A stretch of DNA of 22,254 bases from Flavobacteriaceae bacterium (lineage in GTDB: Bacteria > Bacteroidota > Bacteroidia > Flavobacteriales > Flavobacteriaceae): the NCBI GenBank assembly GCA_014239895.1, contig JAAZXZ010000094.1:1-22254 (forward strand), written 5' to 3'. This document shows, piece by piece, positions 1 through 6,991 of the stretch. How positions within the stretch are numbered: position 1 is the first letter of the stretch; every line of letters begins with the position of its first letter. Under the pieces are notes generated by a model. That model searched no databases, was not told the origin of the DNA, and saw only the letters and a program-made list of their open reading frames with translations. Position numbers and translations under genes: made by a program.

Positions 1-632
1 GTTTTGGTCCTAAGCTTACTAATATGCCTATTGATTCATTAGCCATAGACAATTTAAAATTACTTGTTGGATTTGAGAAGTTTAAAATAGATGATACAAA
101 TATTATTTTAAGACCAAAAAATTCATTTTTAGATTTTAATGCTATTGCAAAAGGATATACAGTTGATTTAATATCAGGTTTTTTAGATGATAATAATATT
201 GACAATTATTTAGTAGAGATTGGAGGTGAACTAAGGGCAAAAGGATCAAATCTTTCTAAAAGAGACAATTGGATTATTGGAATTGATGAACCTAGATATG
301 ATAATAGTCAAAATATTTTTATAACAACTGAATTAAATAATTTTGCAATGGCAACTTCTGGTGTTTATAGAAAATATAAGATTGATTCTAATGGCAGAAG
401 ATATGCTCATATTTTGGATCCTATATCAGGAATACCTGCAAAAACAAATATACTAAGCGTTTCAGTTATATCAGAGACTTGTATAGAAGCTGATGCATAT
501 GCTACAGCATTACATCTAATGAATATTAAAGAAATAGAAGATTTCCTTGATTACAATAAAGACGTTAGCGTATATATAATTTATGACAATGAAAATGGAG
601 AGATGATTGGTAAAGCTTTTAATGATTTTTAG
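1..632 (+). CDS. apbE: FAD:protein FMN transferase ApbE, 3' part (5' end outside window)
   Basis: This is the C-terminal part of an ApbE flavin transferase, which attaches FMN from FAD to a Thr/Ser of target proteins such as NqrB/NqrC or RnfG, normally on the outer face of the cytoplasmic membrane. The frame is open from base 3 and reads FGPKLTN before the first ATG (base 24), matching the family's conserved GFGP segment, so that ATG is internal and the real start lies left of the window. Visible family motifs in order: FNAIAKGYTVD, IGGELRAKGSN, AMATSGVYRKY, HILDPISGIP (the usual H-x-x-DP-x-TG motif) and EADAYATAL, which carries a metal-binding acidic residue. The gene converges with the methyltransferase gene, with 12 bases between stops and no clear terminator. 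Its flavinylation target is not in the window. Family assignment is secure; the partner protein is unknown. Confidence 0.93.
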   Translation, partial: FGPKLTNMPIDSLAIDNLKLLVGFEKFKIDDTNIILRPKNSFLDFNAIAKGYTVDLISGFLDDNNIDNYLVEIGGELRAKGSNLSKRDNWIIGIDEPRYDNSQNIFITTELNNFAMATSGVYRKYKIDSNGRRYAHILDPISGIPAKTNILSVSVISETCIEADAYATALHLMNIKEIEDFLDYNKDVSVYIIYDNENGEMIGKAFNDF

Positions 633-644
633 AATTAGATTACC

Positions 645-1409
645 TTATTTCTTACAAACAGGAATTATTTCATTTGGTGACAGGCAATATTTTGTAATCT
701 CTTCATCAGTAAGTTTATTGGCATATTTCACTTTTTTTACAGAAAAACCAACAGAGTTTAGTCTTTCAAAATAGTCCATCCCATAAATTCTAGCGTGGTC
801 ATATTGCCCAAACGCTTTATTTCTCTTTTTGGCGCTCTTTATTGTGCTATCTTCATAGGTCTTTTCTTTTTTTAAATCTATAGGAATTTGAAAAATTCCT
901 GTCCCTCCTTTTTTTAGTACTCTGTATAATTCGCTCATTGCTTTTAGATCATCATCTACGTGCTCTAATACATGATTACATAGTATGTAATCATATGTAT
1001 TATCTTCTAGAGGAAGATTACATATATCAGCTTTAATTTCAGCTAAGGGTGAGTTTAAGTCAATAGTATCATATGATATATCATTTGAATTTTTAAAAAC
1101 TTTGTGAAATGCTGGTTCAGGTGCAAAGTGCAATAATTTAATTTTTTTAGTAAAAATATCTGTTTCATTTTTTAGATAAAGCCATAGAATTCTATGTCTT
1201 TCTAATGAATATGTAGAAGGGGATAAAGCATTTTTTCTAACATTATTATATCCATAAGGAATAAATTTTCTAAAACTCTTTCCATCAATAGGATCCGTAT
1301 ATTTATCTCCTTTGAGATACAATCTAATAATTGGCTTAATAAAAGTACTGATCCTTGTTAAAATAGTTCTAGGAATATAATTTAAAACAAGTCTGATTAT
1401 TGATTTCAT
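645..1409 (-). CDS. Class I SAM-dependent methyltransferase with a cysteine-less N-terminal knuckle
   Basis: A 254-residue putative methyltransferase of the type-11 family; its substrate is unknown. The N-terminal 35 residues are basic and hydrophobic. Residues 39-72 resemble the zinc knuckle that precedes the catalytic domain in relatives (CPxCG, then CPxCxSLERHR). Here the cysteine positions read D39-P-I-D42 and S63-P-S-T66, while SLERHR is intact. The SAM domain begins at LLHFAPEP, this family's form of motif I, followed by the acidic YDTIDLN, then ADICNLPLEDNTYDYILCNHVLEHV (residues split here as ADICNLPLEDNT and YDYILCNHVLEHV) and LKKGGTGIFQIPI. It is the last gene of the operon gpmI-map-methyltransferase: its ATG directly abuts the TAA of map with no base between, suggesting coupled translation. 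The family call is firm; the role is not inferable. Confidence 0.85.
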   Translation of the reverse strand: MKSIIRLVLNYIPRTILTRISTFIKPIIRLYLKGDKYTDPIDGKSFRKFIPYGYNNVRKNALSPSTYSLERHRILWLYLKNETDIFTKKIKLLHFAPEPAFHKVFKNSNDISYDTIDLNSPLAEIKADICNLPLEDNTYDYILCNHVLEHVDDDLKAMSELYRVLKKGGTGIFQIPIDLKKEKTYEDSTIKSAKKRNKAFGQYDHARIYGMDYFERLNSVGFSVKKVKYANKLTDEEITKYCLSPNEIIPVCKK

Positions 1410-2222
1410 TTATTTAAAAAAATTTTGAAATTCTTTTTCTTCATTAGATTTTATTCCAAGAGCTTCATAAATATATTTAAAGGTTGACAATATTTCTGGT
1501 TTACCATCTATAATGGCTATGTTGTGTTCAAAATGTGCGCTTGGCTTATTGTCTTGAGTAGTAATTGTCCATCCATCATTATGCTGAAAAATTTTGTGAG
1601 TTCCTTGATTAATCATAGGTTCTATAGCTACTACCATTCCATTTTTAAATTTTTTCCCAATTCCTTTTCTTCCATAGTTTGGCATTTCAGGCTTCTCATG
1701 CATAACCTTGCCAATACCATGCCCAACTAACTCTCTTACAACCCCAAATCCATTTTTTTCACAATGATTTTGAATCGCATATCCTACATCACCGACTCTA
1801 TTCCCTTTTTTAAACTCTCTAATACCAACATATAATGATTCTTTTGTTATACTCAGTAGTCTTTGAGTTTCTTCATTAGCTTCTCCAACTATAAACGTAT
1901 ATGCATGGTCTCCATAATAACCATTTTTTAATGCACCACAGTCTATCGAAATGATATCTCCATTTTTTAGTGGTTTATTATTTGGAATTCCATGTACTAC
2001 TTGAGAATTTGGACTTACACATAAAGTATTTGGGAAATCATATAGCCCTAAAAATCCAGGGATTGCATTATTGGATCTTATAAAATCTTCTGCAATTTTG
2101 TCTAATTTTAATGTTGTTACTCCTTCTTTTATTTCTTTTGCAATTAATCCAAGAGTTTTTGAAACCAATAGAGCGCTCTCTCTGATGAGTTTAATTTCTT
2201 CAATGTCTTTTATAATCCCCAT
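1410..2222 (-). CDS. map: Methionine aminopeptidase, type I
   Basis: A 270-residue cytosolic metalloprotease that removes the initiator methionine from new proteins. All residues of the two-metal site are visible: D94 (in SIDCG), D105 (in GYYGDHAYTF), H168 (in GHGIGKVMHE), E201 (in VAIEPM) and E232 (in FEHNIAI). The substrate-contacting H77 lies in VVHGIPN. It has no N-terminal zinc-finger extension and no type II insert, so it is the short bacterial type I form. It sits 5 bases after gpmI and abuts the downstream methyltransferase, so all three genes probably share the promoter in front of gpmI. The ATG start gives the expected N-terminus (a lysine/isoleucine-rich helix followed by the first strand). 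Nothing unusual is seen. Confidence 0.96.
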   Translation of the reverse strand: MGIIKDIEEIKLIRESALLVSKTLGLIAKEIKEGVTTLKLDKIAEDFIRSNNAIPGFLGLYDFPNTLCVSPNSQVVHGIPNNKPLKNGDIISIDCGALKNGYYGDHAYTFIVGEANEETQRLLSITKESLYVGIREFKKGNRVGDVGYAIQNHCEKNGFGVVRELVGHGIGKVMHEKPEMPNYGRKGIGKKFKNGMVVAIEPMINQGTHKIFQHNDGWTITTQDNKPSAHFEHNIAIIDGKPEILSTFKYIYEALGIKSNEEKEFQNFFK

Positions 2223-2227
2223 AATAT

Positions 2228-3748
2228 TTATTTCAAAAGAGAATCGTGAGTCATCTCATCAGGACTTCTAACACCCATTAGTTCTAAAATGGTTGGCGCA
2301 ATATTTGCTAGAATACCACTATTAATACGTTTCATATCATTATCAACTAAAATTACTGGAACAAGATTCTTTGTATGTGCAGTATTTGGAGATCCATCAG
2401 GATTAGACATTGTTTCACAATTTCCATGATCTGCAATTAGTAATACGCTATAATCATTATTTATTGCAGCATTTACAATTTCTTTTACACATTTATCAAC
2501 CGCTTCACATGCCTGTATTGCTGCACTCATTATTCCTGTATGGCCAACCATATCCCCATTAGCAAAATTTAAGCAAATAAAATCATGGAACTTACCTTTA
2601 ATTTCTTTAATTAATGCTTCTGTTACTAAAAATGCACTCATTTCTGGTTTTAAATCATAGGTAGCAACTTTAGGCGAATCTTTTAGTATTCTTTTTTCTC
2701 CTTTAAAAGGCTTTTCTCTTCCACCAGAAAAGAAAAATGTGACATGAGGATATTTTTCAGTTTCAGAGATTCTAAGTTGTTTTTTATTGTTTTTTTCTAA
2801 TACTTCACCTAATGTGTTTTTAATATTTTCTTTTTCACAAATAACTTTAATTCCTGAAAAAGAAGTATCATAATTAGTCATTGTGACAAAATAAAGGTTC
2901 ATATTATTAACTTTGAATTTTGAAAAAATTCTTTGTGTTAATGCGTTAGTTAGTTGTCTCCCTCTATCTGTTCTAAAATTAAAAAAAATGACTACATCAT
3001 TTTTTTCTATATTGCCTATAGGATGCATTGATTCATTAACTTTAATTATTGGTTTTAGAAATTCATCAGTACAACCATTAGAATAACTTTCCTTTATCTC
3101 TTTACATAGACTGTTAGTCTTTCTCCCTTTTCCACTAGTCACTGCATCATAAGCTAATTTTATTCTCTCCCATCTATTATCTCTATCCATTGCAAAATAT
3201 CTTCCAGTAACTGATGCTAAAAATGTGTTTTTATAATCAACTAAAAATTTTTCTAGCTTACTAATATCATTGTAAGCCGATTTTGGATCTACATCTCTTC
3301 CATCAGAAAAAGCATGAATATATGAATTGAAATTATATTTTTTGGAGAGCTTAATTAGTTCGTATAAATGATTTTGATGCGAATGTACACCCCCATTACT
3401 AACGAGCCCTAAGAAATGAACAGTACTATTATTGTTTTCAGCATGTTTAAATGCATCAATTACAACTTTATTATTTTCAAATTCCTTCTTATCAATTGAT
3501 TTATTAATTTTTGCAAGCTCTTGTAAAACAATTCTTCCTGCACCAAGATTTAGATGTCCAACTTCGCTATTTCCCATTTGACCATCAGGCAAACCAACAC
3601 TAATTCCATCTGTTTTTAGATTGGAGTTGGGGTAATTATCATATAAATTATCAATAAAAGGAGTATTTGCTTGGTCAATAGCAGAAATTTTTGGGTCTTT
3701 TGATTCACCCCATCCATCTAAAATCATTAAAATAACCTTTTTATTCAT
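2228..3748 (-). CDS. gpmI: 2,3-bisphosphoglycerate-independent phosphoglycerate mutase
   Basis: A 506-residue cytosolic glycolytic enzyme that interconverts 3- and 2-phosphoglycerate through a phosphoserine intermediate and needs manganese. The start MNKKVILMILDGWG carries the metal ligand D11, and QMGNSEVGHLNLGAGR carries the nucleophile S61. Further family signatures are HAFSDGRDVDP, TGRYFAMDRDNRWER, FFNFRTDRGRQL, NFANGDMVGHTG and IADHGNCE near the C-terminus. The length equals the family norm, with no truncation. It is the first gene of a minus-strand operon with map and the methyltransferase. A TATCTTTG box lies 19 bases before the ATG. The gap to the pepE stop upstream is about 40 bases. 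Confidence 0.97.
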   Translation of the reverse strand: MNKKVILMILDGWGESKDPKISAIDQANTPFIDNLYDNYPNSNLKTDGISVGLPDGQMGNSEVGHLNLGAGRIVLQELAKINKSIDKKEFENNKVVIDAFKHAENNNSTVHFLGLVSNGGVHSHQNHLYELIKLSKKYNFNSYIHAFSDGRDVDPKSAYNDISKLEKFLVDYKNTFLASVTGRYFAMDRDNRWERIKLAYDAVTSGKGRKTNSLCKEIKESYSNGCTDEFLKPIIKVNESMHPIGNIEKNDVVIFFNFRTDRGRQLTNALTQRIFSKFKVNNMNLYFVTMTNYDTSFSGIKVICEKENIKNTLGEVLEKNNKKQLRISETEKYPHVTFFFSGGREKPFKGEKRILKDSPKVATYDLKPEMSAFLVTEALIKEIKGKFHDFICLNFANGDMVGHTGIMSAAIQACEAVDKCVKEIVNAAINNDYSVLLIADHGNCETMSNPDGSPNTAHTKNLVPVILVDNDMKRINSGILANIAPTILELMGVRSPDEMTHDSLLK

Positions 3749-3767
3749 AGAACTTTAAAAACAAGTC

Positions 3768-3775
3768 CAAAGATA
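3768..3775 (-). promoter_or_regulatory. Bacteroidota -7 promoter box for gpmI operon
   Basis: The plus strand reads CAAAGATA, so the minus strand reads TATCTTTG, a perfect TAnnTTTG match. It ends 19 bases before the gpmI ATG, leaving a short 5' leader. No TTG/TTTG -33 element is evident at the usual distance. Assignment rests on motif and position only. Confidence 0.6.
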
Positions 3776-3788
3776 AAATAAATCCTAC

Positions 3789-4499
3789 CTAATTGAGTAG
3801 TTTATTTAAATTAAACTCAGGTTCTATTTCAAGGGGATCACAATTTTTTTTAAAAACTCTTGCCGTATTTAGACCTTTAAGTATTATGTTGTTTTCTTGA
3901 GCCTGTAGGTAGCTTCCTTCTCTAAGGCCAATTACTATTTGATCATTAAACTTATGAAATTCTTTAATTCTTATTTCTCTACTTTCACCCATATGTTTAT
4001 TTCCTTTAATTGGATCAATGTAGTGCGGGTTAATATTAAATGGGATAAGATTTAAACTTTTTAGACTTGAAGGATGTACAATTGGCATATCATTAGTTGT
4101 GCCTATACTAGTTCCACAAATATTTGTCCCTGCGCTGGTTCCTAAAAATGGAGTCCCAGAATTAATTTTTTTTTTAATAGGTCTTATTAAATTACACTTC
4201 TGAATAGAGTCGAGTAATAAGAATGAATTACCTCCCCCAATAAAGATTCCATCACATCTATTAATATTTTCAATGGGGTCATTGAAATCATCGATTCCAA
4301 AAACACTCATATTTAATTGGCCAAATGTGTCATTAACAAGATCTGTATATGATTTGTGAGAAAGACCATTAGGCCTTGCATAAGGAATAAATAAAATATT
4401 TTTAGAGTTTGAGAAAAGATTTTTAATTACTGGAAATAAATATTCCAAGTATTTGCTTCCATAAATTGTGGAAGTACTAGCCAATACCATTTTTTTCAT
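3789..4499 (-). CDS. pepE: Peptidase E (alpha-aspartyl dipeptidase, family S51)
   Basis: A 236-residue cytosolic serine peptidase of the class I glutamine-amidotransferase-like fold, expected to cleave dipeptides with N-terminal aspartate. The oxyanion/strand motif FIGGGNSF (residues 87-93) is followed by the nucleophile elbow GTSAGTN with S122. D137 (in TTNDMP) and H159 (in NPHY) complete the set that corresponds to Ser120, Asp135 and His157 of the Salmonella enzyme, all with the same +2 offset. No signal peptide is seen. It is transcribed toward gpmI, about 40 bases away, and diverges from tatA across a 57-base gap holding a perfect inverted repeat. Cyanophycinase is a relative in the same family, but the length and the NPHY motif favour PepE. 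Confidence 0.92.
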   Translation of the reverse strand: MKKMVLASTSTIYGSKYLEYLFPVIKNLFSNSKNILFIPYARPNGLSHKSYTDLVNDTFGQLNMSVFGIDDFNDPIENINRCDGIFIGGGNSFLLLDSIQKCNLIRPIKKKINSGTPFLGTSAGTNICGTSIGTTNDMPIVHPSSLKSLNLIPFNINPHYIDPIKGNKHMGESREIRIKEFHKFNDQIVIGLREGSYLQAQENNIILKGLNTARVFKKNCDPLEIEPEFNLNKLLN

Positions 4500-4514
4500 A
4501 ATAAAAAAAAACTA

Positions 4515-4541
4515 ACTAAGTTTACTATAAATAAACTTAGT
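4515..4541. repeat. Perfect 10-bp inverted repeat between pepE and tatA
   Basis: Bases 4515-4524 (ACTAAGTTTA) pair perfectly with 4532-4541 (TAAACTTAGT), separated by 7 bases. It fills most of the 57-base gap between two genes read away from each other, so it cannot terminate either of them. It overlaps the region where the tatA promoter should lie; the -7 box starts 4 bases after the right arm. A dyad operator or a 5'-leader hairpin of pepE are both possible. Confidence 0.6.
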
Positions 4542-4544
4542 CAT

Positions 4545-4552
4545 TATATTTG
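4545..4552 (+). promoter_or_regulatory. -7 promoter box for tatA, unusually close to the ATG
   Basis: TATATTTG matches the Bacteroidota TAnnTTTG box. Only four bases (TAGA) separate it from the ATG at 4557, so the transcript would start at or next to the start codon. No -33 TTG element is visible in the upstream 45 bases. Confidence 0.5.
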
Positions 4553-4556
4553 TAGA

Positions 4557-4835
4557 ATGCTATTAAACCAATTTTTTTTATTTATAAGTGGCGTCGAGAT
4601 TGCTGTGATTTTATTTATAGCTGTGCTTGTAATGGGAACAGATAAAATTCCAGAATTTGCAAGATCCTTAGGAAAAGGTATTAATGAAATAAAACATGCC
4701 ACTAATGAGATAAAGAGTGAAATAAAAAAATCATCATCAGAGTTAGAAAATAAATCTTCAAATATTACAAAGGAAATAAAAAAAGCAAAAGAAGATTTAG
4801 ATTCAATTTCATCTTCTATAAAGAGAGATTTATAA
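4557..4835 (+). CDS. tatA: Sec-independent protein translocase subunit TatA/E
   Basis: A 92-residue protein with the TatA plan: a short N-terminus, one membrane helix (about residues 8-27), the hinge and amphipathic helix GTDKIPEFARSLGKGINEIK, then a long charged Lys/Glu/Ser tail predicted as coiled or disordered. TatA oligomers form the passage for folded proteins brought by TatC(B). The usual Phe-Gly pair at the hinge (as in LFG) reads Met-Gly here (VMGTDKIPE). The start at 4557 gives the N-terminal length expected in flavobacteria, and the next in-frame ATG would remove the membrane helix. No tatC is in the window. It ends 2 bases from the convergent O-methyltransferase stop. Confidence 0.93.
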   Translation: MLLNQFFLFISGVEIAVILFIAVLVMGTDKIPEFARSLGKGINEIKHATNEIKSEIKKSSSELENKSSNITKEIKKAKEDLDSISSSIKRDL

Positions 4836-4837
4836 CT

Positions 4838-5479
4838 CTACTTTTTTCTGCTTATACTAATTCCATCTCTAATAGGAAGTATTATGGTTTCCATATCAGT
4901 TCTTTGATTCAGTAGTTTGTTAAATTTATTTATCTCCTGTGTGCTTAAATCTTCATCTGATATAGGCATTGTTACTTTTCCACTCCATAGAACATTGTCA
5001 GTAACTAAAACACCATTGGTGTTTAGTTTGTTTACTAATAGTTCTAGATATTTAGCGTAATTTTCTTTATCTGCATCTAGAAATATTAAATCAAATTTTT
5101 TATTAATAGTTTGTATTAATTCTAATGCATTTCCAAGATGTTGAAAAATTTTATCCCCGTAACCTGACTTATTAAAGTATTTTTTTTGAAAATCGTATAA
5201 TTCTTCATTTTTATCAATAGTATGTAATTCTCCATCATTTTTCATTCCTTCAGCTAAGCAAAGACTAGAATAACCTGTATATGTTCCAATTTCAAGAATA
5301 TATTTTGGTTTAGTTAGCTTTGAAATCATACTTAATATTCTTCCTTGATAACTTCCGCTTAACATTCTTGAATTTAGAGTTTTTAATTTCGTTTCTCTTG
5401 AAAGCTCTTTAAGTAGATCGGATTCTTTATTAGAGTGTTTTTTAATGTAATCATTTAATTTTTCAGATATAAAATTCAT
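4838..5479 (-). CDS. O-methyltransferase, class I SAM-dependent (family 3, COMT-like)
   Basis: A 213-residue cytosolic enzyme of the cation-dependent O-methyltransferase family (catechol/caffeoyl-CoA type; some bacterial members, such as TrmR, methylate tRNA). SAM motif I is ILEIGTYTGYSS (about residues 61-72), followed by LHTIDKNEE with the acidic ribose ligand. The metal ligands D135 (in LIFLDADKENY), D161 and N162 (in VTDNVLWSG) are present. It lies 10 bases downstream of msrA, so the two are probably co-transcribed; no functional link between them is obvious. It ends 2 bases from tatA. The substrate cannot be predicted from the sequence. Confidence 0.9.
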   Translation of the reverse strand: MNFISEKLNDYIKKHSNKESDLLKELSRETKLKTLNSRMLSGSYQGRILSMISKLTKPKYILEIGTYTGYSSLCLAEGMKNDGELHTIDKNEELYDFQKKYFNKSGYGDKIFQHLGNALELIQTINKKFDLIFLDADKENYAKYLELLVNKLNTNGVLVTDNVLWSGKVTMPISDEDLSTQEINKFNKLLNQRTDMETIILPIRDGISISRKK

Positions 5480-5489
5480 TTTTAATATG

Positions 5490-6146
5490 CTATTTATTTT
5501 TTATTAAATGATTAAATTGATTGCTAAATTTTTTGAATCTTGGGTTAGAGACTTTAATTATATAGATATTATTTTTATTGTTCTTTTTAAAATCTTGATG
5601 ATAATCTTCTCCAATCCAAAACTTTTGAAATGGATATAATTCAGCTGCCACATTTAAGGAGAATTCTTTTTCTAGATATATAATTTTATTATTAGCTATT
5701 GTTCTTTGTTCTTCATTTTGAAAAAATATAATTGACCTATACTGTGATCCATTATCTGGTCCTTGACCATTTATTTGTTCAATGTCCTGTGACCCAAAAT
5801 AAACATCAACTAATTCACTAAAAGTAATTAGTTTTGGATTATAAATTATTTCTACAGTTTCAGCATGTCCAGTTGTTTCGGTGTTTACTAACTGGTATGT
5901 TGGATTTTTTGTAAATCCACCAGAGTACCCACTATTGACTTTAACTACACCTTTTAAGCTTTCATAGATAACTTCAACACACCAAAAACATCCACTTGCA
6001 AAATATGCTTTATGAATTGTATCATTATTTACTGCATTGGGATATGATTTCTTAATAGTATCTAGTTTGGATGTATAGTCCTGAGCATAACTATAGTTTA
6101 TATATAGGAATAGAAATAAACAAAATTGTATTGATAGAGGTTTCAT
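5490..6146 (-). CDS. msrA: Exported peptide-methionine (S)-S-oxide reductase MsrA
   Basis: A 218-residue MsrA that reduces methionine-S-sulfoxide in proteins. The active-site motif ASGCFWC places catalytic C53 and a second C56; SGYSGG and GEDYHQDF are the other family signatures. The N-terminus (MKPLSIQF, then a hydrophobic run ending YSYA-Q) looks like a signal peptide cleaved after A21, so the enzyme should act in the periplasm or as an envelope protein. The only cysteines are C9 (in the signal), C53 and C56, so C56 is the only possible intramolecular resolving cysteine. There is no fused or adjacent MsrB. The ATG lies just 5 bases after an intrinsic terminator hairpin and its T-run, leaving little room for a promoter. 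Confidence 0.95.
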   Translation of the reverse strand: MKPLSIQFCLFLFLYINYSYAQDYTSKLDTIKKSYPNAVNNDTIHKAYFASGCFWCVEVIYESLKGVVKVNSGYSGGFTKNPTYQLVNTETTGHAETVEIIYNPKLITFSELVDVYFGSQDIEQINGQGPDNGSQYRSIIFFQNEEQRTIANNKIIYLEKEFSLNVAAELYPFQKFWIGEDYHQDFKKNNKNNIYIIKVSNPRFKKFSNQFNHLIKNK

Positions 6147-6151
6147 TACAC

Positions 6152-6184
6152 AAAAAAAGCTTCTATAATATAGAAGCTTTTTTT
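6152..6184 (-). terminator. Intrinsic terminator after the Nif3/coiled-coil operon
   Basis: AAAAAAAGCTTCTATA (6152-6167) and TATAGAAGCTTTTTTT (6169-6184) are perfect 16-base inverted copies around one base. On the minus strand this gives a hairpin followed by a run of seven T, ending 5 bases before the msrA ATG. It lies 26 bases past the stop of the upstream minus-strand gene. The symmetry would also work on the plus strand, but no plus-strand gene reads into it. Confidence 0.85.
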
Positions 6185-6210
6185 AAATTATAATAGTTTA
6201 TAATAGGTTT

Positions 6211-6990
6211 TTACAATTTAGAAAATAACTTTTCCATTTTTTGTTTTTGCTCATTTGCGAGAACTTCATCAACTAAAATTCTACCACTGTGTTCATCAGT
6301 TATAATTTTTTTTCTAGAGGCTATTTCCATTTGAACTTGTGGTGGAATGGTAAAAAATGATCCGCCAGCTGCTCCTCTCTCAATAGGTACTATTGCCAAT
6401 CCGTTTTTTACATTAGCTCTTATTCTGCTATAAGCAAAGATCAATCTATCTTCAATTTTTTTCTTATATGTTGTAGATTTTTTCAGCAATACAGTCTCTT
6501 CTTTCTCAGTCTCTTTTAGGATTGTATCTAATTCACTTTTTTTATGCTTTAAGTGTTTAGTCTTTTCAGAAGAAACAGATTTTATTTCATCAATTGATTC
6601 ATTTTTTAGCTCGATTTGGGCTTTAAACTCATTAATATTTTTTTCAGCTAATTGAATTTCAAGTTCTTGATATTCAGTTTCCTTTGTTAATGAATCAAAT
6701 TCTCTGTTATTTCTTACATTTTTTTGCTGTTCGGTATATTTCTTTATTAGTACTTTTGCCTCAGCTATTAGATTCTTTTTAATCGATATTTTTTCATTAA
6801 TTTCTTCGAGTCCTTGTTCTAGCTTCTTAATTCTATTTTTTAGACCTTCTATCTCATCTTCTAAATCTCTAACTTCTAGAGGAAGTTCTCCTCTTATATC
6901 ACGAATCTTATCTATTTGTGAATCAATCAATTGTAAATTATATAGAGATCTAAGTTTATCCTCTACTGTTATTTCTTTCTTTTTAGCCAT
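6211..6990 (-). CDS. Coiled-coil protein of the C4-type zinc-ribbon family, lacking all ribbon cysteines
   Basis: A 259-residue protein made of a long antiparallel coiled coil (about residues 8-185; charged heptads, with the conserved QQKNVRNNREFDSL segment near 88-101) and a small C-terminal ribbon (about 195-245). In the family the ribbon binds zinc through two CxxC pairs. Here the ribbon outline is kept (VPIERGAAGGSFFTIPPQ and KKIITDEHSGRILVD), but the ligand positions read A208, S211, D232 and S235, and the whole protein has no cysteine. The function is not established; related proteins are thought to bind nucleic acid or act in transcription/translation. It starts one base after the Nif3-like gene and is followed by a strong terminator, so the two form a closed operon. 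Confidence 0.88.
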   Translation of the reverse strand: MAKKKEITVEDKLRSLYNLQLIDSQIDKIRDIRGELPLEVRDLEDEIEGLKNRIKKLEQGLEEINEKISIKKNLIAEAKVLIKKYTEQQKNVRNNREFDSLTKETEYQELEIQLAEKNINEFKAQIELKNESIDEIKSVSSEKTKHLKHKKSELDTILKETEKEETVLLKKSTTYKKKIEDRLIFAYSRIRANVKNGLAIVPIERGAAGGSFFTIPPQVQMEIASRKKIITDEHSGRILVDEVLANEQKQKMEKLFSKL

Positions 6991-6991
6991 C

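Noticed and set aside
4500..4544. -33 (TTG/TTTG) element for the tatA promoter
   Set aside because: No TTG occurs at the expected distance; the same is true at the other boxes, so no -33 elements are annotated.
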